Positions 35,301 through 45,600 of a stretch of DNA of 64,000 nt are shown here, piece after piece; within the stretch, counting starts at the first letter, position 1, and every line of letters begins with the position of its first letter. The notes beneath the pieces are model-generated. The model was given only the letters and a program-made list of their open reading frames with translations. It searched no databases and was not told the DNA's origin. Position numbers and translations under genes: made by a program. Origin of the DNA: Budorcas taxicolor (taxonomy: Eukaryota > Chordata > Mammalia > Artiodactyla > Bovidae). The stretch is from assembly GCF_023091745.1 (NCBI RefSeq), contig NC_068911.1, positions 160,132,004 through 160,196,003 of the forward strand. Direction: 5' to 3'.

Positions 35301-37399
35301 GTCTGAATGAAAAATATAATTCTCTTCATACTACTTTGTACCCCTTTGTATGGTAACGTGCTTTTTGTTATGGGGACTTGCTTAAAGTATTAAAAACATG
35401 ATGTATGTGCCAACTCTAGATTACATAGGAGTAACTTTTAAGTCTGATTTATTTACAATCTGCTCATTCAGAAAAGTTAGTGAGCCATTTTATTGAAATA
35501 GCCATACAGGATTAAATAGTCTGTACACGTGTGAAGTGAATTATCAGGTATGTAAGTTGTATCTTAAAACATATTTTAAAAGTGGAAGTCGAGGCAGAGA
35601 GGAATAATAGCATTTGTCTGTTTCTCAGTAGTTGATTGTCATTTATTTAAAAATCAGTGCCCCTTTAGAAGTAACTGCATTTGAACAAGAACTTTGTAAT
35701 GTTTTCTCAAGAGTTTGTCTTAGTGGCCTTCCAGCATTATTTTGTACACAGCTCCTTAATTACGCTACTTAAATTCTGGATCTGAATGTAGTGGCAAGGT
35801 GTGTTCAGGTTATTTTAGAACCGCTTCTCTGGAGATACAGGAGAGATTAGATGATTGGAAATAAGTGAAGAGTAGAAATGGCAAGAGGGGAAGTAGAAAT
35901 GGCAGTGAGAAGAGATGGAGAAATAAAGAACGATCAGTGTTAGGCTTCTAGCTGGAGTTTGCTTACTTTGTGTTCCCTGCCAGTGAGTCTCAGCAGGGAC
36001 TTCTGAGCAGAGTGACAACTCTCAGATCTTTTCAAACCAGGTATCCTTTTTTAACACTGCCAATCTCTGGGTTGAAAAGTGTCTCCTTATTTACATCCTT
36101 AGTCAGAGTTTCTCCTCTTTCTCTGACCTTCAAGACAGTTTCCCAAGATTGTAGGTAGTTGTTCCCTTAAGTTCTTCTCTTTATTAATACCCATTCAGAT
36201 TGATAAATATTTTAATAATTTGTACTGTTAAATACCAGTCTTTATAACTGTCCTCTGAGCATTACATAATATGTTATGTGACTTGAAAGGTACTTTGAGT
36301 TCTGTTGTAATATTAAATCGTGTTTTATTTCTCAGGTATGGCATTTCAAATATAGATGCAATGATTGAAGGAACTTCAGAAGACATGACAGTTGTAGATG
36401 CAGCTTCATTAAGACGACAGGTATTTAATGTACCAAACAGCATGTGACCCTAAATTCCATTCAGGTTACATGTAAAGTGGTAGTTCCTAACATTTTATCC
36501 ATTTTATCGGTTTTCTCTCCATTGTAACCCATGAATTGAAATACTTTTTCTATCAAACTATTAAACTGTAATTGATATTCCCATTTTGATTAAAGATATA
36601 TTAAATCACAGTTTACAGGTTTTCATCAGGATAAAACAGTATTACCAAAATGGATTGGTGTAATTCTAGCCAGTAACACGGGGTGTTAACATTTTAAGCA
36701 AATCTATACAGCTGTATATTGCTCTGAAGCTGGGATAACCCTTCAGAGTTGGAGCAAGGAACCTGGGCCTTTAATGCCATCACAAACCAGTTGTTGGATG
36801 CACACTGTCTTCATAAGGGAGCATGAACTTGGCAAGACAGTTGTTTGGCCCAGGGCCGCTCATAGTAAGGACCAACAGCCAGGAACAGTGCTGTTGACCA
36901 GTGACACTCCTGGCAGGTGGAGAATTAGCATTTTAGTCCTGAAGGGCCTGGGTGGCAGATCACAGGGCCCACTCCAGTAGGTTAAAACATGGGGGTCCTC
37001 TGAGTAACTCAGAGAAAGCATAAAGCATTTAAAGCGGGTTAAATAGGAAAAACTGAAGCTGAGTGACAGAATCTCTTAAGAGAATTTAATGAATTTAAGC
37101 TCTCATGGGTAACATTTTTTTCCCTATATACAACTTTTTTTTTTGGCGCCAAATGAAACTTCTCATGTTTGTAATAATTCTTTTAAGAAATTAAACTACT
37201 TAATAAGAATCTGAATGCATCAGGCATTAAAGCTTCTATTCGTTTTTCGATGTTGTTTTTCACTCAGATAATCAAACTAAATAGACGTCTACAACTTCTG
37301 GAAGAGGAGAACAAAGAACGGGCTAAAAGAGAAATGGTCATGTATTCAATTACTGTAGCATTTTGGCTGCTTAATAGCTGGCTCTGGTTTCGCCGCTAG
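14264..37399 (+). CDS. MFF: MFF, mitochondrial fission factor (nine coding exons, 342 codons)
   Basis: MFF is the tail-anchored outer mitochondrial and peroxisomal membrane protein that recruits the GTPase DRP1 for fission. Join 14264-14301, 15237-15457, 16478-16647, 20731-20819, 23577-23651, 28051-28209, 33370-33429, 36336-36420 and 37268-37399. All junctions are GT-AG with matching phases, and the sum is 342 codons plus stop, the length I recall for human isoform 1. The N terminus MSKRTSNDTSLGRVSGAAF precedes the DRP1-binding region, and Met27 (ATG 15277) is the start of shorter isoforms. The two AMPK-target serines fall at S155 (RLKRERSMS) and S172 (LVKTDS). The last exon encodes a coiled coil (about residues 302-320, LLEEENKERAKRE), a membrane anchor (MVMYSITVAFWLLNSWLWF) and a terminal Arg-Arg. 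The reading frame is intact. Confidence 0.97.
15237..15457 (+). CDS. MFF: MFF coding exon 2
   Basis: Acceptor gcccacag|A; donor GTAGCAG|gtattt. This exon encodes residues 13-87. ATG 15277-15279 (Met27, MAEISRIQYEMEY) is the alternative N terminus known for shorter MFF isoforms. The region includes the conserved N-terminal segment that contacts DRP1. Confidence 0.95.
15553..15657 (+). mobile_element. ART2A/Bov-tA SINE 3' fragment
   Basis: It reads cccactccagtattgttgcc through ctaagcgactgagcac. It lies about 95 bp beyond the MFF exon 2 donor. Confidence 0.8.
15778..16420 (-). mobile_element. Old L1 fragment (reverse), MFF intron
   Basis: The plus strand reads like the reverse complement of an L1 ORF2 end and 3'UTR: gttggtgaacagttgagttg, ataaagctgctatgaagaca, ctgtcaaactatttttgaaa, catccttgccagcactttg, ctattcctggtgggtgtgta. 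It is diverged, of L1M type. Confidence 0.7.
16478..16647 (+). CDS. MFF: MFF coding exon 3
   Basis: Acceptor tttactctcag|GA; donor GAAGAA|gtaagt. It encodes residues 87-143 (NNEDIPFSRPADLDLIQ ... PQNEE), with the conserved second short motif DFLDLERP. Confidence 0.95.
18340..18750 (+). mobile_element. L1 3' end
   Basis: Sequence typical of the L1 ORF2/3' region: atacaatggaacactactca, gatggacttgaagggcatta, gctaagtgaaagaagtcaga, gtgtggaatctaaaacgcaa. It ends in an A-rich tail (caaaaaaaaaataaaa). Confidence 0.85.
19308..19514 (-). mobile_element. ART2A/Bov-tA SINE (reverse, near full length)
   Basis: It runs from attagtcactccttcgtgtc through ccaggggatcttcccaaacc to taagccgccagggaagcccc, which is the reverse complement of the tRNA-like head. 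Confidence 0.9.
20226..20418 (+). mobile_element. BovB LINE 3' end fragment
   Basis: The segment reads aggaggagaaggggacaaca, gatggttggatggcatcacc, ggcgtactgtagttcatggg and ends gactgaactgaactgaatg. Confidence 0.88.
20731..20819 (+). CDS. MFF: MFF coding exon 4 (AMPK sites)
   Basis: Acceptor gtgcctaacag|ATT; donor GACTCCAT|gtgagt (phase 2). It encodes IRAVGRLKRERSMSENAV and QLVKTDS. Ser155 and Ser172 keep the basic residue at -3 and the hydrophobic residue at -5 expected for AMPK. At -3 of S172 there is Lys, where I recall Arg in human. Confidence 0.95.
22062..22116. repeat. (TTTG)n microsatellite between direct repeats
   Basis: gaaggtagcttcttg occurs on each side of about six TTTG units. 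Confidence 0.9.
22553..22922. mobile_element. hAT-type (Charlie/MER-like) non-autonomous DNA transposon
   Basis: The ends are imperfect inverted repeats: aggggtaccgcagtcccc at the left and ggttggggactgct at the right. Internal blocks include gtccgtggcctgttaggagc, cacacagcaggaagtgagc, cctgagctccacctcctgtc and aaataaagtgcacaataaat. I recognise the family pattern but not its exact name. Confidence 0.65.
23577..23651 (+). CDS. MFF: MFF alternatively spliced 75-bp exon
   Basis: Acceptor attatttaag|G, which is purine-poor only over a short stretch and so looks weak; donor TACAC|gtaaga. It encodes WHRSDSAPRNKISRFQAPIS and TLEYT. It is a symmetric phase 2-2 exon of 25 codons, so skipping keeps the frame; skipping joins exon 4 to exon 6 through an Ile codon. 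The weak acceptor agrees with the known tissue-variable inclusion of this exon. Confidence 0.92.
26273..26548 (+). mobile_element. Two ART2A/Bov-tA SINE 3' units in tandem
   Basis: Unit one (about 26,273-26,412) and unit two (about 26,418-26,548) both read from gcaacccactccag through gtcgnacacaactgag. A short ttcactttcatgcattgg linker joins them. The second ends in (agc)n. Confidence 0.88.
28051..28209 (+). CDS. MFF: MFF coding exon 6
   Basis: Acceptor cttgtgtgaacag|T; donor AATCGCAG|gtgact. It encodes VTPSPPQVRVCPPRMLPEDG through QQILDVLDENRR. It is phase 2-2 and 159 bp, so it can also be skipped without a frameshift, as in short MFF isoforms. Confidence 0.95.
29519..29830 (+). mobile_element. 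MIR SINE
   Basis: The core reads catgctgaccttggacaaat, tgcctagcttctctgggcct and tgttttcttcacctgttaat, and the 3' part has tacctggcacttgactaat. It is an ancient, diverged copy. Confidence 0.75.
31217..31345 (+). mobile_element. CHR-type tRNA-derived SINE
   Basis: It has the tRNA-like head gagttccctgacagtccag, the B-box-like ggttcgagccctggtcaagg and the end gaactaatatcccacatgc. Confidence 0.75.
32817..32860. repeat. Nested perfect inverted repeat
   Basis: The outer arms are CTCAGCTCC (32,817-32,825) and GGAGCTGAG (32,852-32,860). The inner arms are CAGAACTG (32,825-32,832) and CAGTTCTG (32,838-32,845), around a 5-nt loop. Confidence 0.85.
33370..33429 (+). CDS. MFF: MFF coding exon 7 (60 bp, optional)
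   Basis: Acceptor acccccgccttag|A; donor GTCAG|gtaaac. It encodes PVLRGGSAAATSNPHHDNVR. It is a symmetric 20-codon exon. Confidence 0.94.
33430..36335 (+). other. MFF: MFF intron between coding exons 7 and 8
   Basis: AT-rich, without a recognisable mobile element except a local tandem duplication at 34,868-35,056. Confidence 0.7.
34868..35056. repeat. Tandem duplication, period about 94 bp, two copies
   Basis: Copy 1 (34,868-34,961) and copy 2 (34,962-35,056) both run from cacctactgacttngtagct to aaagggcagat, with scattered mismatches and a one-base length difference. Confidence 0.9.
36336..36420 (+). CDS. MFF: MFF coding exon 8
   Basis: Acceptor ttatttctcag|G; donor CGACAG|gtattt. It encodes YGISNIDAMIEGTSEDMTVV and DAASLRRQ, leading into the coiled coil. 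Confidence 0.95.
36421..37267 (+). other. MFF: Last MFF intron
   Basis: The intron runs from donor gtattt to acceptor cactcag. I recognise no gene or named repeat. The segment 36,700-37,000 is less AT-rich than its surroundings. Confidence 0.65.
37268..37399 (+). CDS. MFF: MFF last coding exon: coiled coil and tail anchor
   Basis: Acceptor ttttcactcag|ATA. It encodes IIKLNRRLQLLEEENKERAK, then a hydrophobic anchor, and ends FRR-TAG (37397-37399). A single C-terminal membrane segment followed by only two basic residues is the signature of a tail-anchored outer-membrane protein. Confidence 0.96.
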   Translation: MIKLNRRLQLLEEENKERAKREMVMYSITVAFWLLNSWLWFRR

Positions 37400-38145
37400 A
37401 GGTAACCTCAGCTCTCAGAAATATTGTCTCAACAGCTGGAAATATAAAGAATTTGCAAACTTCTTTGTTTTCTGTCTTTGCATTGTATGGCGTTTCACAG
37501 TCCACGCCCTGAAAATGTATTTCTCCCAGAAAGGAGGGGGAAGGACTTACATGTGCAGAAGTAAAGGTATATTCTGTCACTTGACTGTATTTACTTTTAA
37601 CCAGTTCTGCCATAACACCTACTTAAAATTCACACTTTGCATGTTTTGTAAATAGGATCTAGTTGTTTTTTTTTCTTTTTTAAGGAATTTTTTTTTGCCT
37701 CTTCAGTCTGCACCACTAATTCTGAGTGTGAGAAAGTGTATAGAAAATGGGTTTAGTGAAATGTCTGTAAAGGAAAAATAGTAATTCATTTTGTCCTATT
37801 TGTAGTGATTTCTCAAACCCTATTAAACGATTTAGTTATAGACCTTTTTGCATCCACATTTCAACATTAACACTACTGAAGTCCTGGTCTGGTGTCAGAT
37901 TTAATAAAATCAAGCCACCCCATGTTTCATGATCCAATGAAACATGATTGATCCTCCAATAAAATAATTCCTAACATTTTCAGTGGTTTATCTAAAATGT
38001 GGGCAAAAATGTGCATTTTTATCTTTATTTTGCAGATGGTTTTCTATAAGGTACATTTTTACTAAGTCCGTGTGTGAATGATTAAAAAAACTACAGAATA
38101 AGGTACAAATGTAGTGTATTTAATAAACTGTCAACCAAAGCTATA
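37400..38145 (+). other. MFF: MFF 3'UTR
   Basis: There is no further open frame. AATAAA signals occur near 37,904 and 37,961 and at 38,122-38,127 (tttaataaactgtc). The last would give a 3'UTR of about 750 nt, close to what is usual for MFF. Which site is used cannot be told from sequence. Confidence 0.6.
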
Positions 38146-39642
38146 TTTGTCTGTTGAAAGATTTTATTTCATCATATTGTGCTGTGTGCTATAATCCATG
38201 TCATATTTCTTGGTATGCACCTAAGTCTTCCCATCTCTGGAGCAACTAGTACAGTTAATGACATGGCAGGTAGCAAGTCAGATCTTCGTCCTGGTAGTGG
38301 TTGACGCTGGTTTTGTTACAGCTGTTTTTCTAATATGTAGTGTCTATAATGTGATTCAGATAGAAACACCATCAGTTCTGTTGCTTTTTCCGTTGTGTTT
38401 AGCTGATGTTCTAAATTTCATGAGATTAAAAGCATCAAGGAAACCAAGTGCTGGGAGCCTTTAGTTCCCAAACTATTTGTTTCTTTTCCTTTTTTATTTT
38501 TTGATTCAGAAATGGATAGAATTTTACTTAGGTATAGCATTCGCCATACATCTTCAGTATCTTTTTACTGAGGCAGTGAGTTTTGAGAAAGGCATTTAAG
38601 GGAAATTCTTTAAAGGTGTATTCAACTATTCTTTTCTTGCTTCTTCCCTGTCCTTCAAAAAGTACATGGAGGAGGGATTCTTTTCTTTAATTCTTAGAGT
38701 TTATCATGAGTTTGGTGACAATTTTTTTTTTTTACCCTTGAAAGTCTTCTGGCTTTTATATTAATAATATCCTTGTGATATCATTCATTATAGCAATTCT
38801 CTTTATATGTATATCTCAAGCTAATTTCTGTGAATAACTGAAACTACAAAAATTATTTAAAAAATAGTCAGGATGGTCAGGAAATACATCTTAGATATTC
38901 AAGCTGAATCTCAAAGTAAATAAAGATGTGATTTCAACAAGCAGAGAATGAAGAAAAGATTTCAGATGCAGGAAACACTGCAAGAAAAGGATACAGTTAG
39001 GGCCAGTAACCCATTGTTCAGCCTCCCAAGCTCACTAGGGCCATGACAACTAAGTGTAGCAAGTGTATTGTGCCACTACTTTCGGAACTCTATTTAAAGG
39101 TGGGGTTTTTTTTCACTTCTCAGAATATTTGTTAAAATTTTTGCTGGTTATTTACATTTGGGGGATGATTTTATGAAAATATATTTGCAAGATAACTTTC
39201 CTTCCTTTCCTACATGAATGTCTGTTATCCAACTTCTTAATTATATTTGTCATTGAATTTGAACTTTTTCTGGCCTCAAGTTTGGAAAAATTTAATTACT
39301 GTAACTGTTCTTTTACTTACAGTTTATGTCAATAAGCAGACACTCCTCTGTGCACAGCACTGACCTTAGCAGTAAGCAGTTACAGCAGATACACCACCAC
39401 AAGCCCCACTGTTAAGACATTGATAGATTGATGGAGGAGAAGGGAAATAAGGCTCATTAATGAATTAGAGGATTATAAAAATATTTTATGAAGGAGAAGG
39501 AACTTGAGATAAATGCTGTAGAATTGGGAGAGACTGTTTCAGATGGTGGATACAGTTAAAAAATTCCAAAATGAGATTGAACATGGGGGTGGAAGTGAGA
39601 AATAAAAAGCAATGAGCTTAAGGGACTTAGGTGCATGTTAGG

Positions 39643-39846
39643 CTTTCCTGGTGGCTCAGACAATAAAGAATCAGCCTGCAATGCAGAAGACCCAGGTTTG
39701 ATCCCACGTCAAGAAGATCCCCTCGAGAAGGGAATGGCTATCCTCTCAAGTAATCTTGCCTGGAGAATCCCGTGGACAAAGGAGCCTGACAGGCTACAAT
39801 CCTTGGGGTCACAAAGAGTTGGACACAATTGAGTGACTAACACTTT
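39643..39846 (+). mobile_element. ART2A/Bov-tA SINE (near full length)
   Basis: It runs from ggctttcctggtggctcag through gcctgcaatgcagaagaccc and aggagcctgacaggctacaa to ggacacaattgagtgactaa. Confidence 0.9.
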
Positions 39847-41596
39847 CAAGTGTACATGTATGTTGTTGGGGTGGGGGTGGAGGGCATTTGTACAGACATG
39901 CATTTGCAATTTTAGGTACCAGGGTAGAGATGACATGTAGCCAACCCACCGCAGGTGGCCCATCAGCTTTAAGCATTTAAAGGCATTTTGGTGTATCTGC
40001 TATACATCGTGGCAGCAGTTTCCACAAGACCAAAACAGCAAAGAAATGGCTTACCAGCCATTTCAGCCAATTGTGCTTCTGTCAACCATCCTTTTTTTTG
40101 CCCTCCAAAATGAGAGGCTCAAGTCTCTGTTCATGACCCTGTAGAGAACTGGGGTCATCTCTCAGCCATTTCCAGGCTGATGAGGATTATATGCATCATC
40201 ACTGACTTGTTTAGTCAAGTACAGGGAGCTGTCACATTTACTTGTGTTTTAATTTTATGACTCCTAGCAGGTTGGCCTTCATTTAATATGCAGTGAGTCT
40301 TGGCTAAAAAATAGGATTCATTTATTCGATAAAGTATTCATAGGGTCGCTGCTTTGTATCAGGTACTGCACTTGGTACTGACTCTGCCAGAGTGAATAAA
40401 AGAAACATCCGTGTACCCCGTGCAGCTTATGGTCTTAAGGGGGAGAGTGAAATTTAAGGAACAAGCGGAAGTTAAAATGCTGTTGCCATTGCTCTAAGTC
40501 CTGTAAATGAAAGAATGCTGAAGGAGAGAGGATGGGAAGCCCACTTTTCATTAGGCTATTAGGGAAGGCCTCTCAGAACAAGTAACTTATTACACTGTGA
40601 CTTGGGATGAGATATGATAACCGTGGTTTCGGTACCTGCTGATTTTTGTTGAAATCATGCACTCTGGGAAGGCTTTCTCAAGTAGAAGATATTTAACGGT
40701 AAATAGGTGTTTATAGGAGCATAGGGAGAAGATATTTATAGAGTAAATTGGTTCAGAAAAAAATGCCTGTAAGCTCTTGATGTTACTGATTGGGGGATGC
40801 AGGCAGCTATGGGAATTGTAAATTATTTCTAGAATCTTAAGCCCAGTGGATATAATTTATAAATAATTGAAATAAAAATGCAGGCATGATCATAATTCAG
40901 AAAATGGTAGATTTTGAGTTTTGTCTGTAATGTTTTAATATGGCCAATACACTGTTTTGTTATCCTGTCTTTTGAACTTGGCATATGTATAAGCCAGATT
41001 GTGAAAGACTTGATTTCCCCCCCTAGGTATTTATTGTTTTTTAATTACTATGAAAAATGCAAACATAAGAAAATTGAAGCATGTGATGAATTGCCATATA
41101 CCTGTCACCTAAATATAATAATTAACATTTTTCCATTGCTTCATTTTTTAGGTGAAATATCTTAAAAACATGATGTTTTCCCCAAACACATAAATATGCT
41201 TTTCTGAAAAATAAAGACATTTTCCTGCATAACCATGAAACCATCATCAGGCATAAAAAACAAACAAAAGTCTTTAATCGTACCTAAACCAGTCCTTGTA
41301 CACGTTCCCCCAGTTACCCTGACAAGTCCACATAGTCCATTTGGTTGGATCATACCTGTCTCTTTGGTCTCTCAACCCATCCAACTTTGTGTTTTCTTTC
41401 TTGTACTACATTTTCTTGTTGAAAACAGTTGACTGTTATGTGCTGTCCCACCTTTTGAATTTGTCCGAATACGTCCTCTTTTCTTGGATTTCCTCTAAGC
41501 TGAATGAGGTCTGTAAACTTAATTATATTCAGATTACCTTTCACACTTGAACAGCTTGGAGGGTTAGGGGCACTAACTTTCTACACAATCCAATGT

Positions 41597-41697
41597 TAGA
41601 AGTGTTAGTTGCTCAGTCGTGTCTGACTCTTTGCGACCCCCTTAACTGTAGCCTTCCATGCTCCTCTGACCATGGGATTTTCCAGGCAAGAAAACAT
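41597..41697 (-). mobile_element. ART2A/Bov-tA SINE fragment (reverse)
   Basis: It reads gttagttgctcagtcgtgtc, tctttgcgaccccc and gggattttccaggcaagaa, then stops abruptly where the next repeat begins. Confidence 0.8.
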
Positions 41698-41699
41698 GG

Positions 41700-41895
41700 C
41701 TGGCCCTCCATGTAATATGCCTGTTTTTCCCATATCCTTGGTTCGACTGTATCCAGGGCTCTTGTACCCACAGATTCAACCAACAGCACCGAAAATCATG
41801 TGGTACTCTGGTATTTACTGTTGGGAAAAATCTGCTTCATTAGTGGACCTGCACAGTTGAAACCGGAGTTGTTCAAGGGATAATTGTATATATTT
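41700..41895. mobile_element. Tigger/MER8-like DNA transposon remnant
   Basis: Diagnostic pieces are ttggttcgactgtatcc, cccacagattcaaccaacag, gtggacctgcacagttgaaa and gttgttcaagggataattgt, matching the remembered TcMar-Tigger non-autonomous end sequence. Confidence 0.6.
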
Positions 41896-42296
41896 ATCTT
41901 TTTTAATTATAAAGAAATACAAAAAAAGAGAAAAATCCCAAACTTTGATTTCTGTTATAACTTTTGTCCTGCTTACTCCCCCTCCCTTTCTCCACATAGG
42001 GGAATATAGTTAGAAAATCAAATAATACACAAGTACAGAAAGACACAAAATAACCAGAAAGCTGCTCTCTACTTTTCTCCAAAGTCAATGACTGATATTT
42101 TTCTTTCCATGTGAGAATTTGCATTTACCAGCATGCTTAAATGTGATTTGTTTTTTAGTTATATCAAAGTTGACTTTAAAAACAACCTTTTGGGCTAAAC
42201 TGACTCATCCACAGCTTTCTAGGTAATGTTCTATTATTGAACCTCTAAAAGCATATCTTTTAAATGTTCTCAAATGATTTAAACTTGTATTTCCAT

Positions 42297-42302
42297 TTTA
42301 TT
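42297..42302 (-). terminator. TM4SF20: Poly(A) signal 9 nt after the TM4SF20 stop
   Basis: The minus strand reads TAG-tttagtaac-AATAAAATGG. If used, the 3'UTR would be only a few tens of nucleotides. A further AATAAA on the minus strand near 41,027-41,032 would give a 3'UTR of about 1.3 kb. Sequence alone cannot choose. Confidence 0.45.
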
Positions 42303-42311
42303 GTTACTAAA

Positions 42312-42603
42312 CTACACGATCTGGCTTCTTCGCTTAGAGACTCCTCCACACAGACAGCCAAGGAAGCCGATGATTATCTGACTGAGTCCAAACAGCATCT
42401 CGAGAATGCCCACGAGCAGTAGACCTAAAAATACTGAGAAATGGATAATCCTGTGTTTGTTTTCTATAGAATTGAAGTGCAAGTTGTATACTCTCCAGTT
42501 ACTGGCTGTTGTGTTGGTGATGGAGGGATTATTGGAATCCATACGAGAAACACAAGAGTCTTCAAAGAACCACTGCAGATCAAAGGATTCGTAATAACTG
42601 GCA
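42312..42603 (-). CDS. TM4SF20: TM4SF20 exon 4
   Basis: The minus-strand acceptor ttttttttcag|T completes a Thr codon and is followed by ASYYESFDLQWFFEDSC. It contains the rest of the loop, TM4 and the stop TAG (42,314-42,312). The C-terminal LGCLCGGVSKRR appears to have one Gly more than the human form as I recall it. Confidence 0.95.
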
Positions 42604-45600
42604 CTGAAAAAAAAGGAAAGAAATGATAAAAAAAAATATTCAGAAATACCACTGACCATCTCAAGAATACATCATGGCCTCCAGAAAAGGACATGTCCAG
42701 TAAAACAGACACTGCTTTTAAAATATTGTGCCCAGAAACTGTGGCTAGGATCAGAGTTCCAGAGGATGTACCCTTGTATGCTTAACAGCTATAAAAGGTT
42801 GATTGATTATGTATCTCATCAACAAGCACTTCTAGGGGTTCCCTGGTGGCTCAGTGATAAAGAAACTGCCTGCCAGTGCAGAGGACACAGGTTCGATCCC
42901 TGGTCCTGGAAAATCCCACATGATGCAGAGCAACTAAGCCCGCAACTCAGGCACAACTGCTGAGCCTGTGAGCCGTAGCGCCCGTGCTCTGCAACAGTAG
43001 CCCCCACTTGCTGCAACTAGAGAAAAGCCCAAGTAGCAGCATAGCCATAAATAAGAAAAGTGAAAGTGGTGGGTTCCTTCTCCAGGGGATCTTCCCAGAC
43101 CAGGAGCCCAACCCAAGTCTCCTGCATTGGCAGGCAGATTCTTTACCACTCAGCCACCCAGAGGGAAGCCCTCTGATTTCCGATTCCAACCCTATTAGTA
43201 AAGGGAGTTTCTTTGGATTTTGATTCACAACTGTGGTATGCAAATTTTGAGAGAGTTTTCTTTTTTAACCATTCAAGATAAGGAAAAAGGAGCAGGTTTT
43301 TTTTTTCCTGTAACCACAAAAGTGAATTCTAATTGTTTTCCATACTGAACAATGTATAATTAACAAATGAGATTCTTATTTTCTTTCAGTTTTACCAGTT
43401 GTGCCTAGATTAAGGCACAGAACCATTTTACAAGACTGAAATGAACCATTTCCATGTAACTCCTCAGCATTACTTGCTACTCCGTGACTTAAACTTTTGA
43501 CTCATCCCCATGCTTATAGTGTATTTATATTATGTTTGCATGATTCCACTGGCTGCTGCTTTGTTTCTTTTTTAGGGATTAGTGGTAAGCCTCTAGATTT
43601 TATTTACTCACTGTTTTTGTTCAGATTTTCAAAGTAATATATGCTTAGGTTTTACAAGTATAGTTGGGCTTCCCTCGTGGCTCAGACGGTAAAGAATCTA
43701 CCTGTAATGCAGGAGACCTGGTTTTGATCCTTGGTTCAGGAAGATCCCCTGGAGTTGGAAATGGCAAACCATTCCAGTATTCTTGCCTGGAAAATTCCAT
43801 GGACAGAGGAGCCTGGCGGTCTACAGTCCATGGGGTCTCATAGAGTCAGACATGACTGAGTGACTAACACTTTAACCCATTTCGCTACAAGTTTACTTTG
43901 ATCAGAGGTATTGCTCCTTTCCTTCCCCGAGGGCATCCTCCATTACCATTCTTCAAGGATGAAAGTTTCTGGTGCACATTTTCAGAAATTTTTATATACA
44001 TGCACGTATGCTGCCATAGATTTTTGGAAGACAGGATAGTCCATCTAAGACTGCTCCTTTTAGCCAAGACCATACCCAAAGCATTCTGAATGCAGTGATT
44101 CCTCCATTTCTCTGAGGTTGCGCCAGCTGGGACTACTGTCCTAAATCCCTAAGACTGTCCCATGAGAGAAAACATGGCACCAGGTCAGCACCACAGTCTT
44201 CTAACCTAATTAGCTGCAGCTGTGTAAGGAAGCAAACAGTTACTCACGTTAAGTTTTCAAGTGAAAATTCACAACTGGAAGTTGTGTTGCTTTGAGAGTT
44301 GCAAATGAGAGGGCCCTCCACGAGAGCCTGGATGGACACCAGCAGGCAGTACGCAGCTCCAATGACTGTGACGGCGCTCAGAAGTGATGAAAGAAACATC
44401 TGAAAAATTGAGTAGGCACGTTTGCACACATTATTACATGAGCGTAGTCTGTTACAAGTTTCAGCAGCATATGTGGTCTTTATCATCCACCGCTGCCATT
44501 GTCCAGTCCGCCTTATAGACCTCGATCTTAGGATCTAGGTGTGATTAGGTGGGATTTACGCAAGAAAGCAGAGGGCAGGGTCCCTGCCATTTGATTAGAC
44601 TCTTCAAAAGATCGTTGGTCTTGGGCTTCTCTGGTGGTCCCGTGCTTAGGAATTTGCCTACCAATATAGGGGATACAGGTTTGATCTCTGGTCTGGGAAG
44701 ACCCCACGTGCCATGGGGCTACTATGCCTGTGCACCACTGCTGACCCCACATGCGTAGAGCCCACGCTCTCCAACAACAGAAGTGCATATGCTGTAGCTA
44801 GAGAAAACCCACAAATAGCAGCAAAGACCCACTGCAGCCACAACTGAAAATAAATAAATGATCATTGCCGTTGTTTCTGAAAAACCTGAACTTGTACGCT
44901 CTACCTGAACCTTGTTCATTTCAGTGGACCATTACAGTATGTCAGGACCAGAGAGACTACAAATAACTAGATAAATACCAAATGTCAGAAAAGGTATTTT
45001 TTAAATTAATTTTCTAATGTATGGTTATAAATATGACACTTTTAAAAAGTGGCTCTTACCCCTGGGAGCATATTAGAATCACTTAAGGTGCTTTTGAAAA
45101 ATACTGATATAGAATCAAGGAGGGCCACAAGCCATGGGTATTTTTAACATTTTCCCTAGGTGGTTCTAATGCTCCTATCAGGCTGAGAATGATTTCTTTG
45201 AAACCTTAGACTCAGCCAGGAATATTTACTGTGATTTCTGGTTTATTGATCTACTTGCTTCCTTAAAGAATTGTGAGAGGAGTCCTCAGAGTTACTGTGT
45301 AACCATGTTCATGGCATAAAGACTGGGAATTTTGGAATCTGATGGTGGTGGTATGGATACAAATCTCCCTGCTAATGGCGCAACACTGGCAGTGTTTTGC
45401 TTTCTCTGAGGATTAATTTCTCAGTCAATAAAACAGAAATCATAAAACATGGACTTTCAGAAAAATAAGATAACATGCTTGAAAATGTTCTGAGTACAGT
45501 GAGAGACTGGAAAAGGAAATGGCAACCCACTCCAGCATTATTGCCTGGAGAATCCCTTGGACAGAGGAGCCTGGCAGGCTATAGTCCATGGGGTTGCAAA

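Larger units (their letters stand above)
38146..42296. other. Intergenic region between MFF and TM4SF20 (converging 3' ends)
   Basis: It contains an ART2A SINE (39,643-39,846), an L2-like patch (about 40,330-40,480), a reversed SINE fragment (41,597-41,697) and a Tigger/MER-type DNA transposon remnant (41,700-41,895). The hydrophobic open frame at 38,258-38,464 has no supporting signal. The right part may be TM4SF20 3'UTR. Confidence 0.7.
42604..44247 (-). other. TM4SF20: TM4SF20 intron 3
   Basis: It contains a CHR-type SINE (42,834-43,055, +), a reversed ART2A fragment (43,066-43,172) and an ART2A SINE (43,669-43,872, +). The other parts are unassigned. Confidence 0.8.

Noticed and set aside
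38258..38464. 68-codon hydrophobic ORF after MFF resembling a receptor segment (LCLADVLNF)
   Set aside because: It lies just past the MFF poly(A) signals with no splice sites or continuation. The similarity is too short to support a pseudogene.
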